DNA of 64,000 nucleotides, taken from positions 2,480,001-2,544,000 of the forward strand of contig OZ241900.1 in NCBI GenBank assembly GCA_965203615.1, written 5' to 3'. Source of the DNA: VXNE01 sp965203615 (GTDB taxonomy: Bacteria > Pseudomonadota > Gammaproteobacteria > Pseudomonadales > Azotimanducaceae). A program made the translations under genes and the position numbers. How positions within the stretch are numbered: the first letter of the stretch is position 1; each line of letters begins with the position of its first letter. Below are positions 24,174-33,410 of the stretch, piece by piece. The notes beneath the pieces were generated by a model. The model saw nothing but the letters and a program-made list of their open reading frames with translations. It was not told the DNA's origin and did no database searches.

Positions 24174-25364
24174 TCAGTCGATCACGCGGTTTTGTCGGAA
24201 CCGATCGATAGACTCGGCCTCATAGCCCAGGTCGCGGAGAATCTCTTCGGTGTGTTCTCCCAAGCCCGGCGCCACGCGATTCGAGGAGCCGTTGATCTCG
24301 CCGTCCACCTGGAACGGTGAGCGCACCTCGAGAAGGTCGCCGATCCGGGGGTCGCTGACCTGGTTGAAGAGTTCCGCTTCGAGGAGATGCGGGTCTGTCA
24401 CCAGGTCCTCGAGGGTTGAGACATCCGAACAGGGAATGTCTTGCGCACCCAGAGCCGACAGCCATTCCTTCGTCGTGCGCGTGACCGCGAGTTCCGAAAT
24501 CTTGCCGTAGAGTTCGTCGATGTGAATCGACCGCTGGACCGGATTGACGACCTTTTCCGCCGTCGCCCAATCGGGCAGACCACATATCTCGAAGAACCGC
24601 ACCCAGTGCTTGGTGCTGTACGGCAGGATCACGGCGTAGCCATCCTTGGTTCGATGCGGCTTGCGATTCGCCGTCATGAGCCGGTCGTATCCGAGTTCCC
24701 CCTCGGGGGGGACTAGAGTATGGCCGGCCAGGTGTTCGGTCAGCAGGAACGAAGCCATGCTCTCGAGCATCGGTACCTCGATGCACGCTCCGCGCCCCGT
24801 GCGCTGCTGCTGCGCCACGCCCGAGACGACGGCCAGCGCCAGGTGCAGCCCCACGATCTTGTCGCACGCGATGGTGCGCACGAACTTCGGTTCGCCCGAT
24901 GCGTCCGCATTGAGCGCTGCCAGGCCGGACCGCGCCTGGATGATGTCGTCGTAGGCGGGATCGTCGCGGCTGGAACCGCGTTCTCCGAAGCCGGGCGAGT
25001 AACAGTAGACGATCTTTGGATTGGCTTCGGCGAGGGTCTCGTAGGACGCGCCGAGCTTCGCCGCCGAGGACGCGCGCATGTTGTGCACGAACACATCGGC
25101 CCGGCTCGCGAGGCGCTTGAGAATCGCCTGACCCTCGGGCTGCTTGAGATCCAACGCGAGGGAGCGCTTGTTGCGGTTGTAGTTCAGGAACGCCACGCCC
25201 AGATCGTCGCGCCGACCCGGCCGGACGGCGCGAAAGACGTCTCCGGCCGGCGACTCGACCTTGATCACGTCGGCTCCGAGGTCTCCCAGCAATTGTGTTG
25301 CATACGGGCCAAGTGCGATTGTCGAGAGATCGATGACCTTTAGTCCCTTGAGCAGATTGAACAT
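24174..25364 (-). CDS. CaiB/BaiF family III CoA-transferase
   Basis: A 396-residue enzyme. GLKVIDLSTIALGPYATQLLGDLGADVIKVE is the standard N-terminal block (residues 7-37), followed by NRNKRSLALDLK and ADVFVHNMRASS. The catalytic aspartate is likely the one in IACDKIVGLHLALAV. Family members move CoA between a donor thioester and a carboxylic acid. The substrate pair is unknown. It stands alone between dsbB and an ABC exporter and is the first of five such genes in this window. Confidence 0.9.
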   Translation of the reverse strand: MFNLLKGLKVIDLSTIALGPYATQLLGDLGADVIKVESPAGDVFRAVRPGRRDDLGVAFLNYNRNKRSLALDLKQPEGQAILKRLASRADVFVHNMRASSAAKLGASYETLAEANPKIVYCYSPGFGERGSSRDDPAYDDIIQARSGLAALNADASGEPKFVRTIACDKIVGLHLALAVVSGVAQQQRTGRGACIEVPMLESMASFLLTEHLAGHTLVPPEGELGYDRLMTANRKPHRTKDGYAVILPYSTKHWVRFFEICGLPDWATAEKVVNPVQRSIHIDELYGKISELAVTRTTKEWLSALGAQDIPCSDVSTLEDLVTDPHLLEAELFNQVSDPRIGDLLEVRSPFQVDGEINGSSNRVAPGLGEHTEEILRDLGYEAESIDRFRQNRVID

Positions 25365-25563
25365 GAACTAACCCGTTACCGGTTTAGAAGGTCCGGCAGC
25401 CTTCGCCGGGTCTGGTTGCCGAAAACCCCAGTGGACCTCTCTACGAAGATCTACTGCGAACAACGGAATCCGGTAATTCTGCCACAGCGACATCCGGTTC
25501 ATTGGCGGCGCCTGCGCGGATCGGTGATGACGCGATAAAACAGGCCGGGTCGAAACGACCAGG

Positions 25564-27408
25564 CTACCGGTATCGCGCCGCCTGCGTGGAGAACATCGCC
25601 GCGTACTTGCCGCCATGGGCCAACAGTTCCTCGTGGCTGCCGACCTCGATGGCCTGGCCGTTCTCTATCACCACGATGACGTCAGCCATGCGGACCGTCG
25701 AGAAACGGTGGGAGATGAACACCACGGTCTTGTTCCGTGCCGTCTGCGCGATTTGCTCATAGAGGCGGTGCTCGCGAAAGGCATCCACCACCGCCGTGGG
25801 CTCGTCGAGAATGAGAATCTGCGCATCGCTCATGAACGCGCGGGCGATGGCGAGTTGCTGCCATTCGCCTCCGGAGAGATCGACGCCTTCATCGAAGGTC
25901 TTGCCGAGAATCGTCTCGTAGCCGTTGGGCAGCCGATGGATGACGTCATGGGCGCCGGCTTTCTCGGCGGCGGCCTCCACGAGTGATCGCTCGTCGATGG
26001 CGTCGACCTGTCCCAAGCCGATGTTGTCCGAAGCGGACATGTCGTAACGGAAGAAGTCCTGGTAGACGACGCTTACGTTGTGACGATAGTCCCGCAGGTC
26101 GTAGTCCCTGAGATCCCGGCCGTCCAGCAGGACGCTGCCTGTGGTCGGGTCGTACAGCCTGGACAGCAGTTTGACGAGCGTGGTCTTGCCGGCACCGTTC
26201 TCGCCAACGATCGCGGTCTTCTTGCCGGCGGGGATCGTGAACGAGACCCGTTCAAGGATTCGGCTATCCGATGCCGGGTACTTGAAGGAGACATCGCGAA
26301 ACTCGATTCCACGCTCGAGGGGCCGGGGCAGCGTCGCGGGCGTTGGCGTCCCCGGTGGCGAGAGGGCGCCTTCGATCGACTGTGGATCGAGGTCCATGAG
26401 GTCGAAGAAGCGGGTTGCGAACAGGGCGTTCTCGTAGACCTGGCCACCCGAAGAAATCAATGCCGAGAGACTCGACCGGCTGTTTTGGGCGGCCTGGAAT
26501 ACCAGCGCGAGATCACCGACCGTAATGCGTGCCAACACCGCCTGGAACACGGCGTAAGCCCAGATTGATGCGACGCCTGCGAGGGACAGCAGGTTGAGCG
26601 CCATGTTGAGTCGGAGGAAATGGAGCAATAGCCGCCGCAACTTGGTGATGTAGATGTCGCGATAGCGTTGAAACCTCGAAACGAACAGATCTCTCAGTCG
26701 GAAAGTACGGATCTCCTTGACGCTGTCGCGATCCGTCAGCAATCGCTTCATGTAGTCGATGAGGCGGTCGTTGCGGATGAGTTCCGCGTTCAGGTCGAAC
26801 CGCTTCCGGGCGACGTGGCCCTCCATGAAGATGCGGGGCAGGGCCGTTGCGATCAGCACCACGATCGCCAGGGGATGCAGGACCAGCAACAGGCTGACCA
26901 TGGCCAGCATCGAGAGTGACTGCTGAATAAGGCCCACCGACGCGTAGGAGATTGCCGACATCCGGTGAATCTGTTGGTTCGCGTGGTGGAGTTGATCGTA
27001 AAAGCGGGGAGTCTCGTAGAACGCGACATCCAGGGCGCCAGCCTTGTCGAGGATGCGCTGGTAGGCGGAGTACCAGACCTTCTCGCTGAAGATATGGTTG
27101 GTGAAGCCGGATATCGCGTCACATAGCGCCTGCAGAATCCACAATGCGAATATCACGGCCACCGGAACGAATACGGCCGTCCATGCCATCTCTTCACCGG
27201 CGGCGCTTACCACCGTGTCGATGATGACTTTTGTCATCCACACGATAGCCGCGGGTATGACGGCGGTGACGAACATCAGCAAGCATTGGATGGACAACAA
27301 TCCCGGCGCAACTTCCCACAGGTACCGGAAGATGCGTGGAACGATCAGCGCGATGTCACGCAGGGCCAGCCAGACGCTTTTTTCCTGCGGACGGTAATCC
27401 TGGCTCAT
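25564..27408 (-). CDS. ABC exporter, fused membrane and ATPase domains
   Basis: A 614-residue half-transporter. Five to six hydrophobic segments fill the first 330 residues; the nucleotide-binding domain follows with Walker A GENGAGKTT, signature LSGGEWQQLAIARAF, Walker B ILILDEPTA and switch FISHRFS. The signature has Glu-Trp where most exporters have Gln-Arg. The start MSQDYRPQEK is preferred to an upstream Met within a non-conserved extension. A homodimer exporting a lipid, peptide or drug is likely; neighbours give no clue. Confidence 0.88.
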   Translation of the reverse strand: MSQDYRPQEKSVWLALRDIALIVPRIFRYLWEVAPGLLSIQCLLMFVTAVIPAAIVWMTKVIIDTVVSAAGEEMAWTAVFVPVAVIFALWILQALCDAISGFTNHIFSEKVWYSAYQRILDKAGALDVAFYETPRFYDQLHHANQQIHRMSAISYASVGLIQQSLSMLAMVSLLLVLHPLAIVVLIATALPRIFMEGHVARKRFDLNAELIRNDRLIDYMKRLLTDRDSVKEIRTFRLRDLFVSRFQRYRDIYITKLRRLLLHFLRLNMALNLLSLAGVASIWAYAVFQAVLARITVGDLALVFQAAQNSRSSLSALISSGGQVYENALFATRFFDLMDLDPQSIEGALSPPGTPTPATLPRPLERGIEFRDVSFKYPASDSRILERVSFTIPAGKKTAIVGENGAGKTTLVKLLSRLYDPTTGSVLLDGRDLRDYDLRDYRHNVSVVYQDFFRYDMSASDNIGLGQVDAIDERSLVEAAAEKAGAHDVIHRLPNGYETILGKTFDEGVDLSGGEWQQLAIARAFMSDAQILILDEPTAVVDAFREHRLYEQIAQTARNKTVVFISHRFSTVRMADVIVVIENGQAIEVGSHEELLAHGGKYAAMFSTQAARYR

Positions 27409-27565
27409 GGTTCGGGATTCTCGGGGGGCGCGGGACACTAGCGGGTTGCCCACTTGATTTCAATGGGGACGCGCGGAAGCGACGGCTGTCAGCCCTTGGG
27501 CTCTGGTTCTCGGCGGGACGGTGTTGCATAGTCGCTGGTGTTCGGCAGCGGGAGGAGGAATCGAA

Positions 27566-28387
27566 GTGGCGGTATCGAGGTCGTTGAATCGAGCCCTTGG
27601 AGCGGTTCTGCTGCTGATGGTTCCGGTCCTTGCCGTGGGGGCGGAACCCGCTATCGGAGGCGTTTTCACAGATGCGCTTAGATCGGGCGGCCAGGGTCCC
27701 GCGATGGTGGTAGTCCCAGCGGGGCGGTTCCGCATGGGCTGCGAGTCGGATCCGGATTGCCGCTACGACGAAGACCCGGTCCACGATGTCGTGATTCCGC
27801 AGGCGTTCGCCCTTTCCGTCCACGAGGTGACGTTCGAGGACTACGACCGGTTCACCTATCCAGACAAGGTGGCCGACGAGTCCTGGGGTCGTGGCCGGCG
27901 GCCGGTGATCAACGTGTCGTGGGATGAAGCGAGTGAATATGTCGCTTGGTTATCGTCGCAGACGGGGGAGGAGTACCGGTTGCCGAGCGAAGCGGAATGG
28001 GAGTACGCGGCGCGGGCGGGCTCTGCTACGAAATTTGGCTGGGGTAACGAAATCGGGGTTAACAAGGCGAACTGTGCCGGCTGCGGGAGCCGTTGGGACG
28101 GTCGCGTGACTGCGCGAGTGGGTTCCTTTGCCCCTAACGCGTGGGGCTTGCACGACATGCACGGCAACGTGTGGGAATGGGTCGAGGACTGTTGGAACGA
28201 CAGCTACGAAGGGGCGCCGTCGGACGGCAGCGCGTGGCTAGAAGGCGAATGCGTCGTGCGCGTCTCCCGCGGTGGCTCTTGGGGCGCGCCGCCAAAGGTC
28301 GTCCGTGCTACGTACCGTGGCGGGAGCACCACCGGCTACAGCAGCAGCTATCTCGGCTTCCGCGTCGCCCGGACCCTCAACCCCTGA
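27566..28387 (+). CDS. Secreted SUMF1/EgtB/PvdO-family protein
   Basis: A 273-residue protein with a GTG start preceded by GGAGGAGG, then a signal peptide (hydrophobic LGAVLLLMVPVLAVGA, ending near residue 26). The sulfatase-modifying-factor fold follows: VVVPAGRFRMGC, VHEVTFEDYDRF, YRLPSEAEWEYAARAG, GLHDMHGNVWEWVEDCW and SRGGSWGAPP. The two C-terminal cysteines that bind copper in true formylglycine-generating enzymes are missing: the region reads VRATYRGGSTTGYSSSYLGFR. It is therefore unlikely to activate the sulfatases in this window; a periplasmic role of unknown kind is more likely. Confidence 0.82.
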   Translation: MAVSRSLNRALGAVLLLMVPVLAVGAEPAIGGVFTDALRSGGQGPAMVVVPAGRFRMGCESDPDCRYDEDPVHDVVIPQAFALSVHEVTFEDYDRFTYPDKVADESWGRGRRPVINVSWDEASEYVAWLSSQTGEEYRLPSEAEWEYAARAGSATKFGWGNEIGVNKANCAGCGSRWDGRVTARVGSFAPNAWGLHDMHGNVWEWVEDCWNDSYEGAPSDGSAWLEGECVVRVSRGGSWGAPPKVVRATYRGGSTTGYSSSYLGFRVARTLNP

Positions 28388-28497
28388 GTCATCACGTGTT
28401 CCGGCGCAGGTCGGTTGGAGGATCTCGGATGATCCATTCGACAGCGACTCGCCGGTGCGGATAGCATTCGCGCCTTCGGTTGCCCGAGGTGGTTCGG

Positions 28498-28878
28498 ATG
28501 GACGGTCCGGATTTCGAAAAGATGCCGCTGGTTCCCGTGATCGCGCAGGATGCCGAGAGCGGCAAGGTACTGATGCTTGCCTACATGAACGCCGAGGCCT
28601 ACGCGGAAACCTTGCGCACGCGCCGCGTCTGCTACTACAGCCGCAGCCGCGGCCGGCTCTGGCGCAAGGGCGAGGAGAGCGGCAACGTGCAACATCTCCG
28701 CCAGGTCTTTTTCGACTGCGATGCCGACACCTTGCTGGTCAAGGTCGACCAGGTTGGCGGCGCCGCCTGCCACGAGGGCTACGAGAGTTGCTTCTTCCGC
28801 GAGATCGATTTCGGCACCGGGACGAGCAGGATCGTGGCTGAACGGGTGTTCGATCCGGCGCAGGTGTACAAGCGATGA
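28498..28878 (+). CDS. hisI: Phosphoribosyl-AMP cyclohydrolase
   Basis: A 126-residue single-domain HisI, without the HisE fusion seen in enterobacteria. RGRLWRKGEESGNVQ, DCDADTLL and CHEGYESCFF carry the magnesium and zinc ligands. It opens the purine ring of PR-AMP in histidine synthesis. ATG at 28498 has AGGTGG upstream; an in-frame TTG 18 bases earlier is possible. It overlaps hisG by four bases. Confidence 0.93.
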   Translation: MDGPDFEKMPLVPVIAQDAESGKVLMLAYMNAEAYAETLRTRRVCYYSRSRGRLWRKGEESGNVQHLRQVFFDCDADTLLVKVDQVGGAACHEGYESCFFREIDFGTGTSRIVAERVFDPAQVYKR

Positions 28879-29750
28879 GCACCCTGCTGAAGCTCGGCAT
28901 CCCCGCGGGGAGTCTGCGTGAGCCGACGGTGGATCTGTTCCAGCGCGCGGGATACCGGATCACGGCATCGAGCCGTTCGTACTTCCCGGAAATCGACGAT
29001 GACGAGATCGAGTGCCTGATGGTGCGTGCCCAGGAGATGGCGCGCTACGTTGAACAGGGCGTGCTCGATGCGGGTATCACGGGACACGACTGGGTCAGGG
29101 AGACCGGTGCCGACGTGCGCGAAATCTGTGAGCTGATTTTCTCCAAGGTCAGCCGGCGACCGGCGCGATGGGTTCTTTGCGTGCCGAACGGTGCGCCGGT
29201 TCAAACCGTCAAGGACCTCGATGGCAAGCGCATCGCGACCGAAGTCGTCAACGTGACCAGGGCGTATCTCGAGCGCCACGGCGTCGACGCCCAGGTCGAG
29301 TTCTCCTGGGGGGCGACGGAGGCCAAGCCGCCGAGACTCGTGGACGCGATCGTCGAACTCACCGAGACGGGGAGTTCGATCAGGGCCAACAACCTGCGCA
29401 TCGTCGATGAGATCATGCAGAGTACGCCCCGAATCATCGCCAATCACACGGCGATGGCCGATCCCGAGAAGTTGCGCAAGCTCGAGAACATCGCCCTGAT
29501 GCTGCGTTCCTGCCTTGCCGCGGAAGGCAAGGTGGGGCTCATGATGAATGCGAGGCGCCCCGACCTCGATGACATCCTCGCGCTGTTGCCGGCGTTGCAG
29601 AAACCGACGGTGTCGGCGCTGTCCGACGACGAGTGGATTGCCGTGCATACGATCATCGAGGAGTCCGTGGTGCGGACGCTGATCCCCCAGCTCAAGGCTG
29701 CGGGTGCCCGCGGTATCGTCGAGTATGGGATCAACAAGATCATCGACTGA
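28875..29750 (+). CDS. hisG: ATP phosphoribosyltransferase, long form
   Basis: A 291-residue HisG with the C-terminal regulatory domain, so it does not need HisZ. KLGIPAGSLREPTVDLFQRAG, DAGITGHDWVRE, ATEVVNVTRAYLERHG and the phosphate-binding VELTETGSSIRANNL are clear. It catalyses the committed step of histidine synthesis and is normally feedback-inhibited by histidine. Paired with hisI alone, away from other his genes, which suggests a scattered pathway in this organism. Confidence 0.93.
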   Translation: MSTLLKLGIPAGSLREPTVDLFQRAGYRITASSRSYFPEIDDDEIECLMVRAQEMARYVEQGVLDAGITGHDWVRETGADVREICELIFSKVSRRPARWVLCVPNGAPVQTVKDLDGKRIATEVVNVTRAYLERHGVDAQVEFSWGATEAKPPRLVDAIVELTETGSSIRANNLRIVDEIMQSTPRIIANHTAMADPEKLRKLENIALMLRSCLAAEGKVGLMMNARRPDLDDILALLPALQKPTVSALSDDEWIAVHTIIEESVVRTLIPQLKAAGARGIVEYGINKIID

Positions 29751-29790
29751 GCGCGAAGGGCGGAGCAGAGGCGGGACCCGTCTGAATTAA

Positions 29791-29865
29791 TGATGCCGAA
29801 ATCTGTAGAAATCTGCCGAATACTGCGGATATCTGTTGACATCTGCCGAATTTATTGCGTAGGGT
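29791..29865 (+). promoter_or_regulatory. 10-bp-periodic repeat array with promoter, upstream of XRE gene
   Basis: Six consecutive 10-base units resembling ATCTGCCGAA begin at 29791, 29801, 29811, 29821, 29831 and 29841; two match ATCTGCCGAA exactly. The spacing places them on one face of the helix. A TTGACA (29836-29841) inside the array and TAGGGT (29860-29865) 18 bases downstream give a plausible promoter ending just before the XRE start codon. The layout suggests cooperative binding and autorepression by the XRE protein. Confidence 0.55.
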
Positions 29866-29873
29866 ACCTCGCC

Positions 29874-30104
29874 ATGGCACAGACCATCTCCAAGAGCACG
29901 TTTAGGCGGTGCCGGGAATTGCGAGAGCGCGCGGGTTTAAGCATGACAAAGTTGGCGGGATCGGCGGACGTCAGCCGCGACCTTATCCGTTCCCTCGAAA
30001 GGGGGAATCCGCACTCAACGCACAAAGTGATGGCGGTATTCAATGCCCTTCAAGAGTCGCACAATGGCTCATTGCTGATCGCAGAGGAACTTACTCCCAT
30101 CTAG
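29874..30104 (+). CDS. XRE-family helix-turn-helix regulator
   Basis: A 76-residue single-domain regulator. LRERAGLSMTKLAGSADVSRDLIRSLERG is a typical Cro/CI helix-turn-helix. The frame is open further upstream, but that part translates the operator repeats; the ATG at 29874 is taken. It is the first gene of an AT-richer island and probably controls it. It could equally be the antitoxin-like half of a module with a following gene. Confidence 0.8.
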   Translation: MAQTISKSTFRRCRELRERAGLSMTKLAGSADVSRDLIRSLERGNPHSTHKVMAVFNALQESHNGSLLIAEELTPI

Positions 30105-30140
30105 GACAGGAATGTGCAGGACTGAACCAAGGAGCGAACA

Positions 30141-30356
30141 ATGTCACTAGCAAAAGGCGAAGAACTGGAGCGGCGTTACCGACCGCTATTTGAGAATTCG
30201 GCTATTCGTGAAGTGGTGCATGCGCGTACACCGAATGATGCCGACCCGGTTGACGAGGAGGCTGTACTGAGTTTTGTTCGAGCCTCCGATGAGGCTCACG
30301 GCACCTTTGTGCGTTCCGTTCTACGTCGGCTTCCTGAATCAGATCAGTCGACCTAA
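30141..30356 (+). CDS. Small hypothetical protein in the AT-rich island
   Basis: A 71-residue acidic, helical protein (MSLAKGEELERRYRP...) with AGGAGCGAACA before the ATG at 30141. No signal peptide, cysteine or recognised domain. It follows the XRE gene by 36 bp and precedes another unknown by 44 bp on the same strand, so it is probably part of one transcript. Its size and place would suit a toxin, antitoxin or adaptor, but nothing in the sequence decides. Confidence 0.5.
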   Translation: MSLAKGEELERRYRPLFENSAIREVVHARTPNDADPVDEEAVLSFVRASDEAHGTFVRSVLRRLPESDQST

Positions 30357-30400
30357 ACTGACAGATATAAACACTCCGAACAACAGCCGAGGCGGCTACC

Positions 30401-30889
30401 GTGCCATTGGGACCCGAAGAAGAAAAGATTGCTACACGGCAGGAGTTGCTTGAGCAGATATTTGCTGGACTTCATGATCATCTTGGCTCCGACTTCGAAC
30501 ATTTGGAAATAAACAGGGTCGTATTGCACAACATCGTTGTTAGCTACTTTTACGATGTTGATCGCCATAAGGACTTTCATGGAACCAGTCTCGTGGATGA
30601 GACGAAGCAGGGGGCGTTCACTATGAAGTGGATCACCAAGCTCCGACCCGTTCAGTTCCATTGTTCCGTGCAAGACGTTACGGACAAAATCCTCTATGCA
30701 AACGAGATTTACGCTGTGCGCTGTGGTCTCGCCTTCATGGAGATTTCACCGAATGTACTACCTGAGTTGCTCTACTACGACTTGCTCTATGCTTTGCGTC
30801 ATCGACCTGTAGACGAGCGCATGCTCTTTGTGTGGCTGGCGACACTCCAAAATGCCATCAATGGCGACATCGTCGGGAGCGATTGCTAG
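30401..30889 (+). CDS. Hypothetical protein in the AT-rich island
   Basis: A 162-residue soluble protein with a GTG start. It is helical in the first third (TRQELLEQIFAGLHDHLG), then has HNIVVSYFYDVDRHKDFHG and a C-terminal MLFVWLATLQNAING. No cysteine motif or known catalytic signature was recognised. AT content is clearly above that of the surrounding chromosome. The next gene starts within about 20 bp (or overlaps, if an earlier GTG is used), so the two are probably coupled. Confidence 0.55.
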   Translation: MPLGPEEEKIATRQELLEQIFAGLHDHLGSDFEHLEINRVVLHNIVVSYFYDVDRHKDFHGTSLVDETKQGAFTMKWITKLRPVQFHCSVQDVTDKILYANEIYAVRCGLAFMEISPNVLPELLYYDLLYALRHRPVDERMLFVWLATLQNAINGDIVGSDC

Positions 30890-30909
30890 GAAAACCTAGC
30901 TCTAGCGAT

Positions 30910-31680
30910 GTGGTAGACAACGACACGAATCCAGTACTTTCGTCGCGGCACCGAAAAGTACACAATCCGTTATCCATAATAGGTCTGTTTGTTGGACTAG
31001 TAGAAGGCGGGTTGGCATACAGCTTCGGCGTGTCCTCCGGTTTCCTGCAGATTTCAGTGCTAGTGTTCATGGCCATCTTCGCTGTTGGTATAGCAGCGAC
31101 TTTTTTTGTGTTTCTATGGAAACGTCCTTGGGTGTTCTATCCACCTTCCGAATATTCCGATACTTCCGTTCAGGCATTTGTCAATGCTATGCGTGATGAT
31201 GGTCCACCTATCACGCGAATAGTGGTCGACAGTCTGTCGCGAGCGTTCGACGACGAGGCTTTGCTTGAGAAACTCGATCTCGGGAGGATTCCGAAAGAAC
31301 AACGAAGATCGAGTATCGAAGAAGTTGTTCAAGAGATCCGACAAAGGGTGATTGGGAATGTCGAAGCCTCCGTAGTCGGCATTGATGCAAGACCGTTGAA
31401 GGGAGTAGATGGGCTGCAATGGGAGGAGCCGTATGATGCCGGAATGCCCGTGAGCCGGTTCCTGGGCCGTGTGTGGTTTCGACTTCAGCCGTTCCACCCG
31501 TATCCGTATGGGACCGTATGGTGTCTCAGGAACGCCACTTCGGGCGAGGTTTACGACGACATAGGACCGACTTGGGTGAAGGGCCAGGGAACGGGAGTGT
31601 CGGACAACCGATCACTACTCGAAGTTGGCATTACTGGAGGAATCACTTTGGAGGTGTTCGCCATACAGGGAAAAACTTGA
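30910..31680 (+). CDS. Membrane-anchored hypothetical protein in the AT-rich island
   Basis: About 256 residues from a GTG at 30910 (a GTG at 30832 would overlap the previous gene). Two adjacent membrane helices (PLSIIGLFVGLVEGGLAYSF and ISVLVFMAIFAVGIAATFFV) lie near residues 20-75, followed by a soluble domain with EQRRSSIEEVVQEIRQR and an all-beta end (RVWFRLQPFHPYPYGTVW, GGITLEVFAI). I do not recognise the soluble domain. A membrane-anchored effector of a defence or stress module is one possible reading, not supported by a motif. Confidence 0.55.
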   Translation: MVDNDTNPVLSSRHRKVHNPLSIIGLFVGLVEGGLAYSFGVSSGFLQISVLVFMAIFAVGIAATFFVFLWKRPWVFYPPSEYSDTSVQAFVNAMRDDGPPITRIVVDSLSRAFDDEALLEKLDLGRIPKEQRRSSIEEVVQEIRQRVIGNVEASVVGIDARPLKGVDGLQWEEPYDAGMPVSRFLGRVWFRLQPFHPYPYGTVWCLRNATSGEVYDDIGPTWVKGQGTGVSDNRSLLEVGITGGITLEVFAIQGKT

Positions 31681-31785
31681 TGTATAAGATATGGCGGTAA
31701 GGTCGAATATCCTTTTTTCGTGGCGTTTCCAGTAGTTCTGTTTTCGCGGCTTTCACATCAAACAGACTTTCTATCGGAGGCTCGC

Positions 31786-33378
31786 ATGTGGCTTACGACA
31801 CTGGGTCTGCTGTACGGGTTCTTGATGTCGGCTGTATCAGCGGCGGCGGAGTGCGAAGCAAACGCGGGCGTAGAGCGCTTCGCGAGTTCCGGCTGGGGTT
31901 TCGGCGAGCGCAACCAGCGTTTCCAGGCCGATACACGGATCGATCGCGCGAATGTCAAGACGCTTGAACTCGCCTGGGCATTCGCGCTGGATGGGGGCAT
32001 GTCGCCTCACTCCTACCCGCTGGTGTCCGAAGACACCGTGTTCATCGGCACGCCGGCGGGCAGTCTCTTCGCCCTGGAGCGGGATTCGGGCTGCGTCCGG
32101 TGGAAACGAACATTCAGAAACTCTATCCGGACTGCGGTGATTCATGCGGAAATCGCAGGTGAGGCGCGGCTTGTCTTCGGCACCGGCGACGGGTGGGTAA
32201 TCGCCGCCGATGCCATCACCGGCGAGCAGCGCTGGGAAACGGACGTCAGGGACCATCCCCACGCCATCGTCACGGGCACGCCCCTGTACCACGAGGGACG
32301 GGTATACGCGCCAGTGTCCTCCTACGAACTCGCCGTCGCGATGAACGCGATGTACGAGTGCTGCACGTTTCGCGGGTCTCTCGTCGCGCTTGATGCCTCT
32401 GCCGGCACCATGCTCTGGCGTACCCACACGATAGCCGAGACGCCGGCGGTGACCGGTCGTCACTACGTGGTCGTCAAGGAGTTTGGGCCATCGGGCACGC
32501 CGATCTGGTCGGCACCGACCATGGATGGGGCGACGGGACTGCTCTACGTCGGCACCGGAGAGAACTACACGGCGCCTGCAACATCGACAAGCGATGCGAT
32601 CATGGCCCTGCGCGGCGAAGACGGCGAGATCGTGTGGACGGAGCAGTTCACGGCGAACGACACCTTCAACATGTCGTGCCTCATCCCCAACCATCCAAGT
32701 TGCCCGGAGGAAGTCGGCCCCGACTACGACTTCGGTGCGCCGCCCATCCTCGCCCGCCCGCCGAGTGGCGGGCAGATTTTGCTCGCGGGGCAGAAATCCG
32801 GAGGCGTTTACGCCATGAAGCCGGAGTCCGGCGAACGTATGTGGACCCGGCAACTCGGACGCGGCGGCTACCTGGGCGGGGTGCACTGGGGCATGGCCGT
32901 AAACGAAGCCTACGGACTCCTGTACGTACCCATTAGCGACAGGCCGCTCGGCCCTGCCGCAAGCGACAAGTCGATGCCCGGTTTGCATGCCCTTGAAGTG
33001 GAAACCGGGGCCGTGCGCTGGTCCGCGATCAGCCCGGATCGATGTGGAGGCCGCAAGGGCTGCGACCCGGGAATCTCCGCCGCCATCGTCGCCACGCCCG
33101 ATCTCGTCTTTACCGGCAGTCTGGATGGTCTCGTCTCCGCCTACGATGCACTGACCGGCGAAATCATCTGGTCGTACAACACCTGGCGAAAGTTCGACGG
33201 AGTCAACGGCGAACTGGCGGGGGGCGGATCCATCGACGTTCACGGCCCGATGGTCGCGGGCGACATGCTCCTGATTCAGAGCGGGTACGGACAGCACGAC
33301 CAGGCTGGCGGCAACGCCTTGCTCGCGTTTCGCCTGCCGCCTTCGACAGCGGATGCAGAAGAGGCGTCGCCGGAGTAA
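31786..33378 (+). CDS. Secreted PQQ-type quinoprotein dehydrogenase-like beta-propeller
   Basis: A 530-residue protein with a signal peptide (MWLTTLGLLYGFLMSAVSAAA) and CGGAGG five bases before the ATG. Repeated tryptophan-docking motifs (LFALERDSGCVRWKR, VIAADAITGEQRWET, VSAYDALTGEIIWSYN) form a propeller. The adjacent cysteines in MYECCTFRG match the vicinal disulfide near PQQ in methanol/polyvinyl-alcohol-type dehydrogenases. No cytochrome c haem motif is present, so electrons must leave through a separate carrier. The substrate, probably an alcohol, is unknown. It directly precedes a CoA-transferase gene. Confidence 0.82.
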   Translation: MWLTTLGLLYGFLMSAVSAAAECEANAGVERFASSGWGFGERNQRFQADTRIDRANVKTLELAWAFALDGGMSPHSYPLVSEDTVFIGTPAGSLFALERDSGCVRWKRTFRNSIRTAVIHAEIAGEARLVFGTGDGWVIAADAITGEQRWETDVRDHPHAIVTGTPLYHEGRVYAPVSSYELAVAMNAMYECCTFRGSLVALDASAGTMLWRTHTIAETPAVTGRHYVVVKEFGPSGTPIWSAPTMDGATGLLYVGTGENYTAPATSTSDAIMALRGEDGEIVWTEQFTANDTFNMSCLIPNHPSCPEEVGPDYDFGAPPILARPPSGGQILLAGQKSGGVYAMKPESGERMWTRQLGRGGYLGGVHWGMAVNEAYGLLYVPISDRPLGPAASDKSMPGLHALEVETGAVRWSAISPDRCGGRKGCDPGISAAIVATPDLVFTGSLDGLVSAYDALTGEIIWSYNTWRKFDGVNGELAGGGSIDVHGPMVAGDMLLIQSGYGQHDQAGGNALLAFRLPPSTADAEEASPE

Positions 33379-33410
33379 ATTGTCTCCATCGAAGTTCTGA
33401 AGGCCCAGAT

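Noticed and set aside
29791..29850. The 10-bp repeats as a CRISPR array
   Set aside because: Units are far too short, contiguous without spacers, and there are no cas genes; an operator explains them better.
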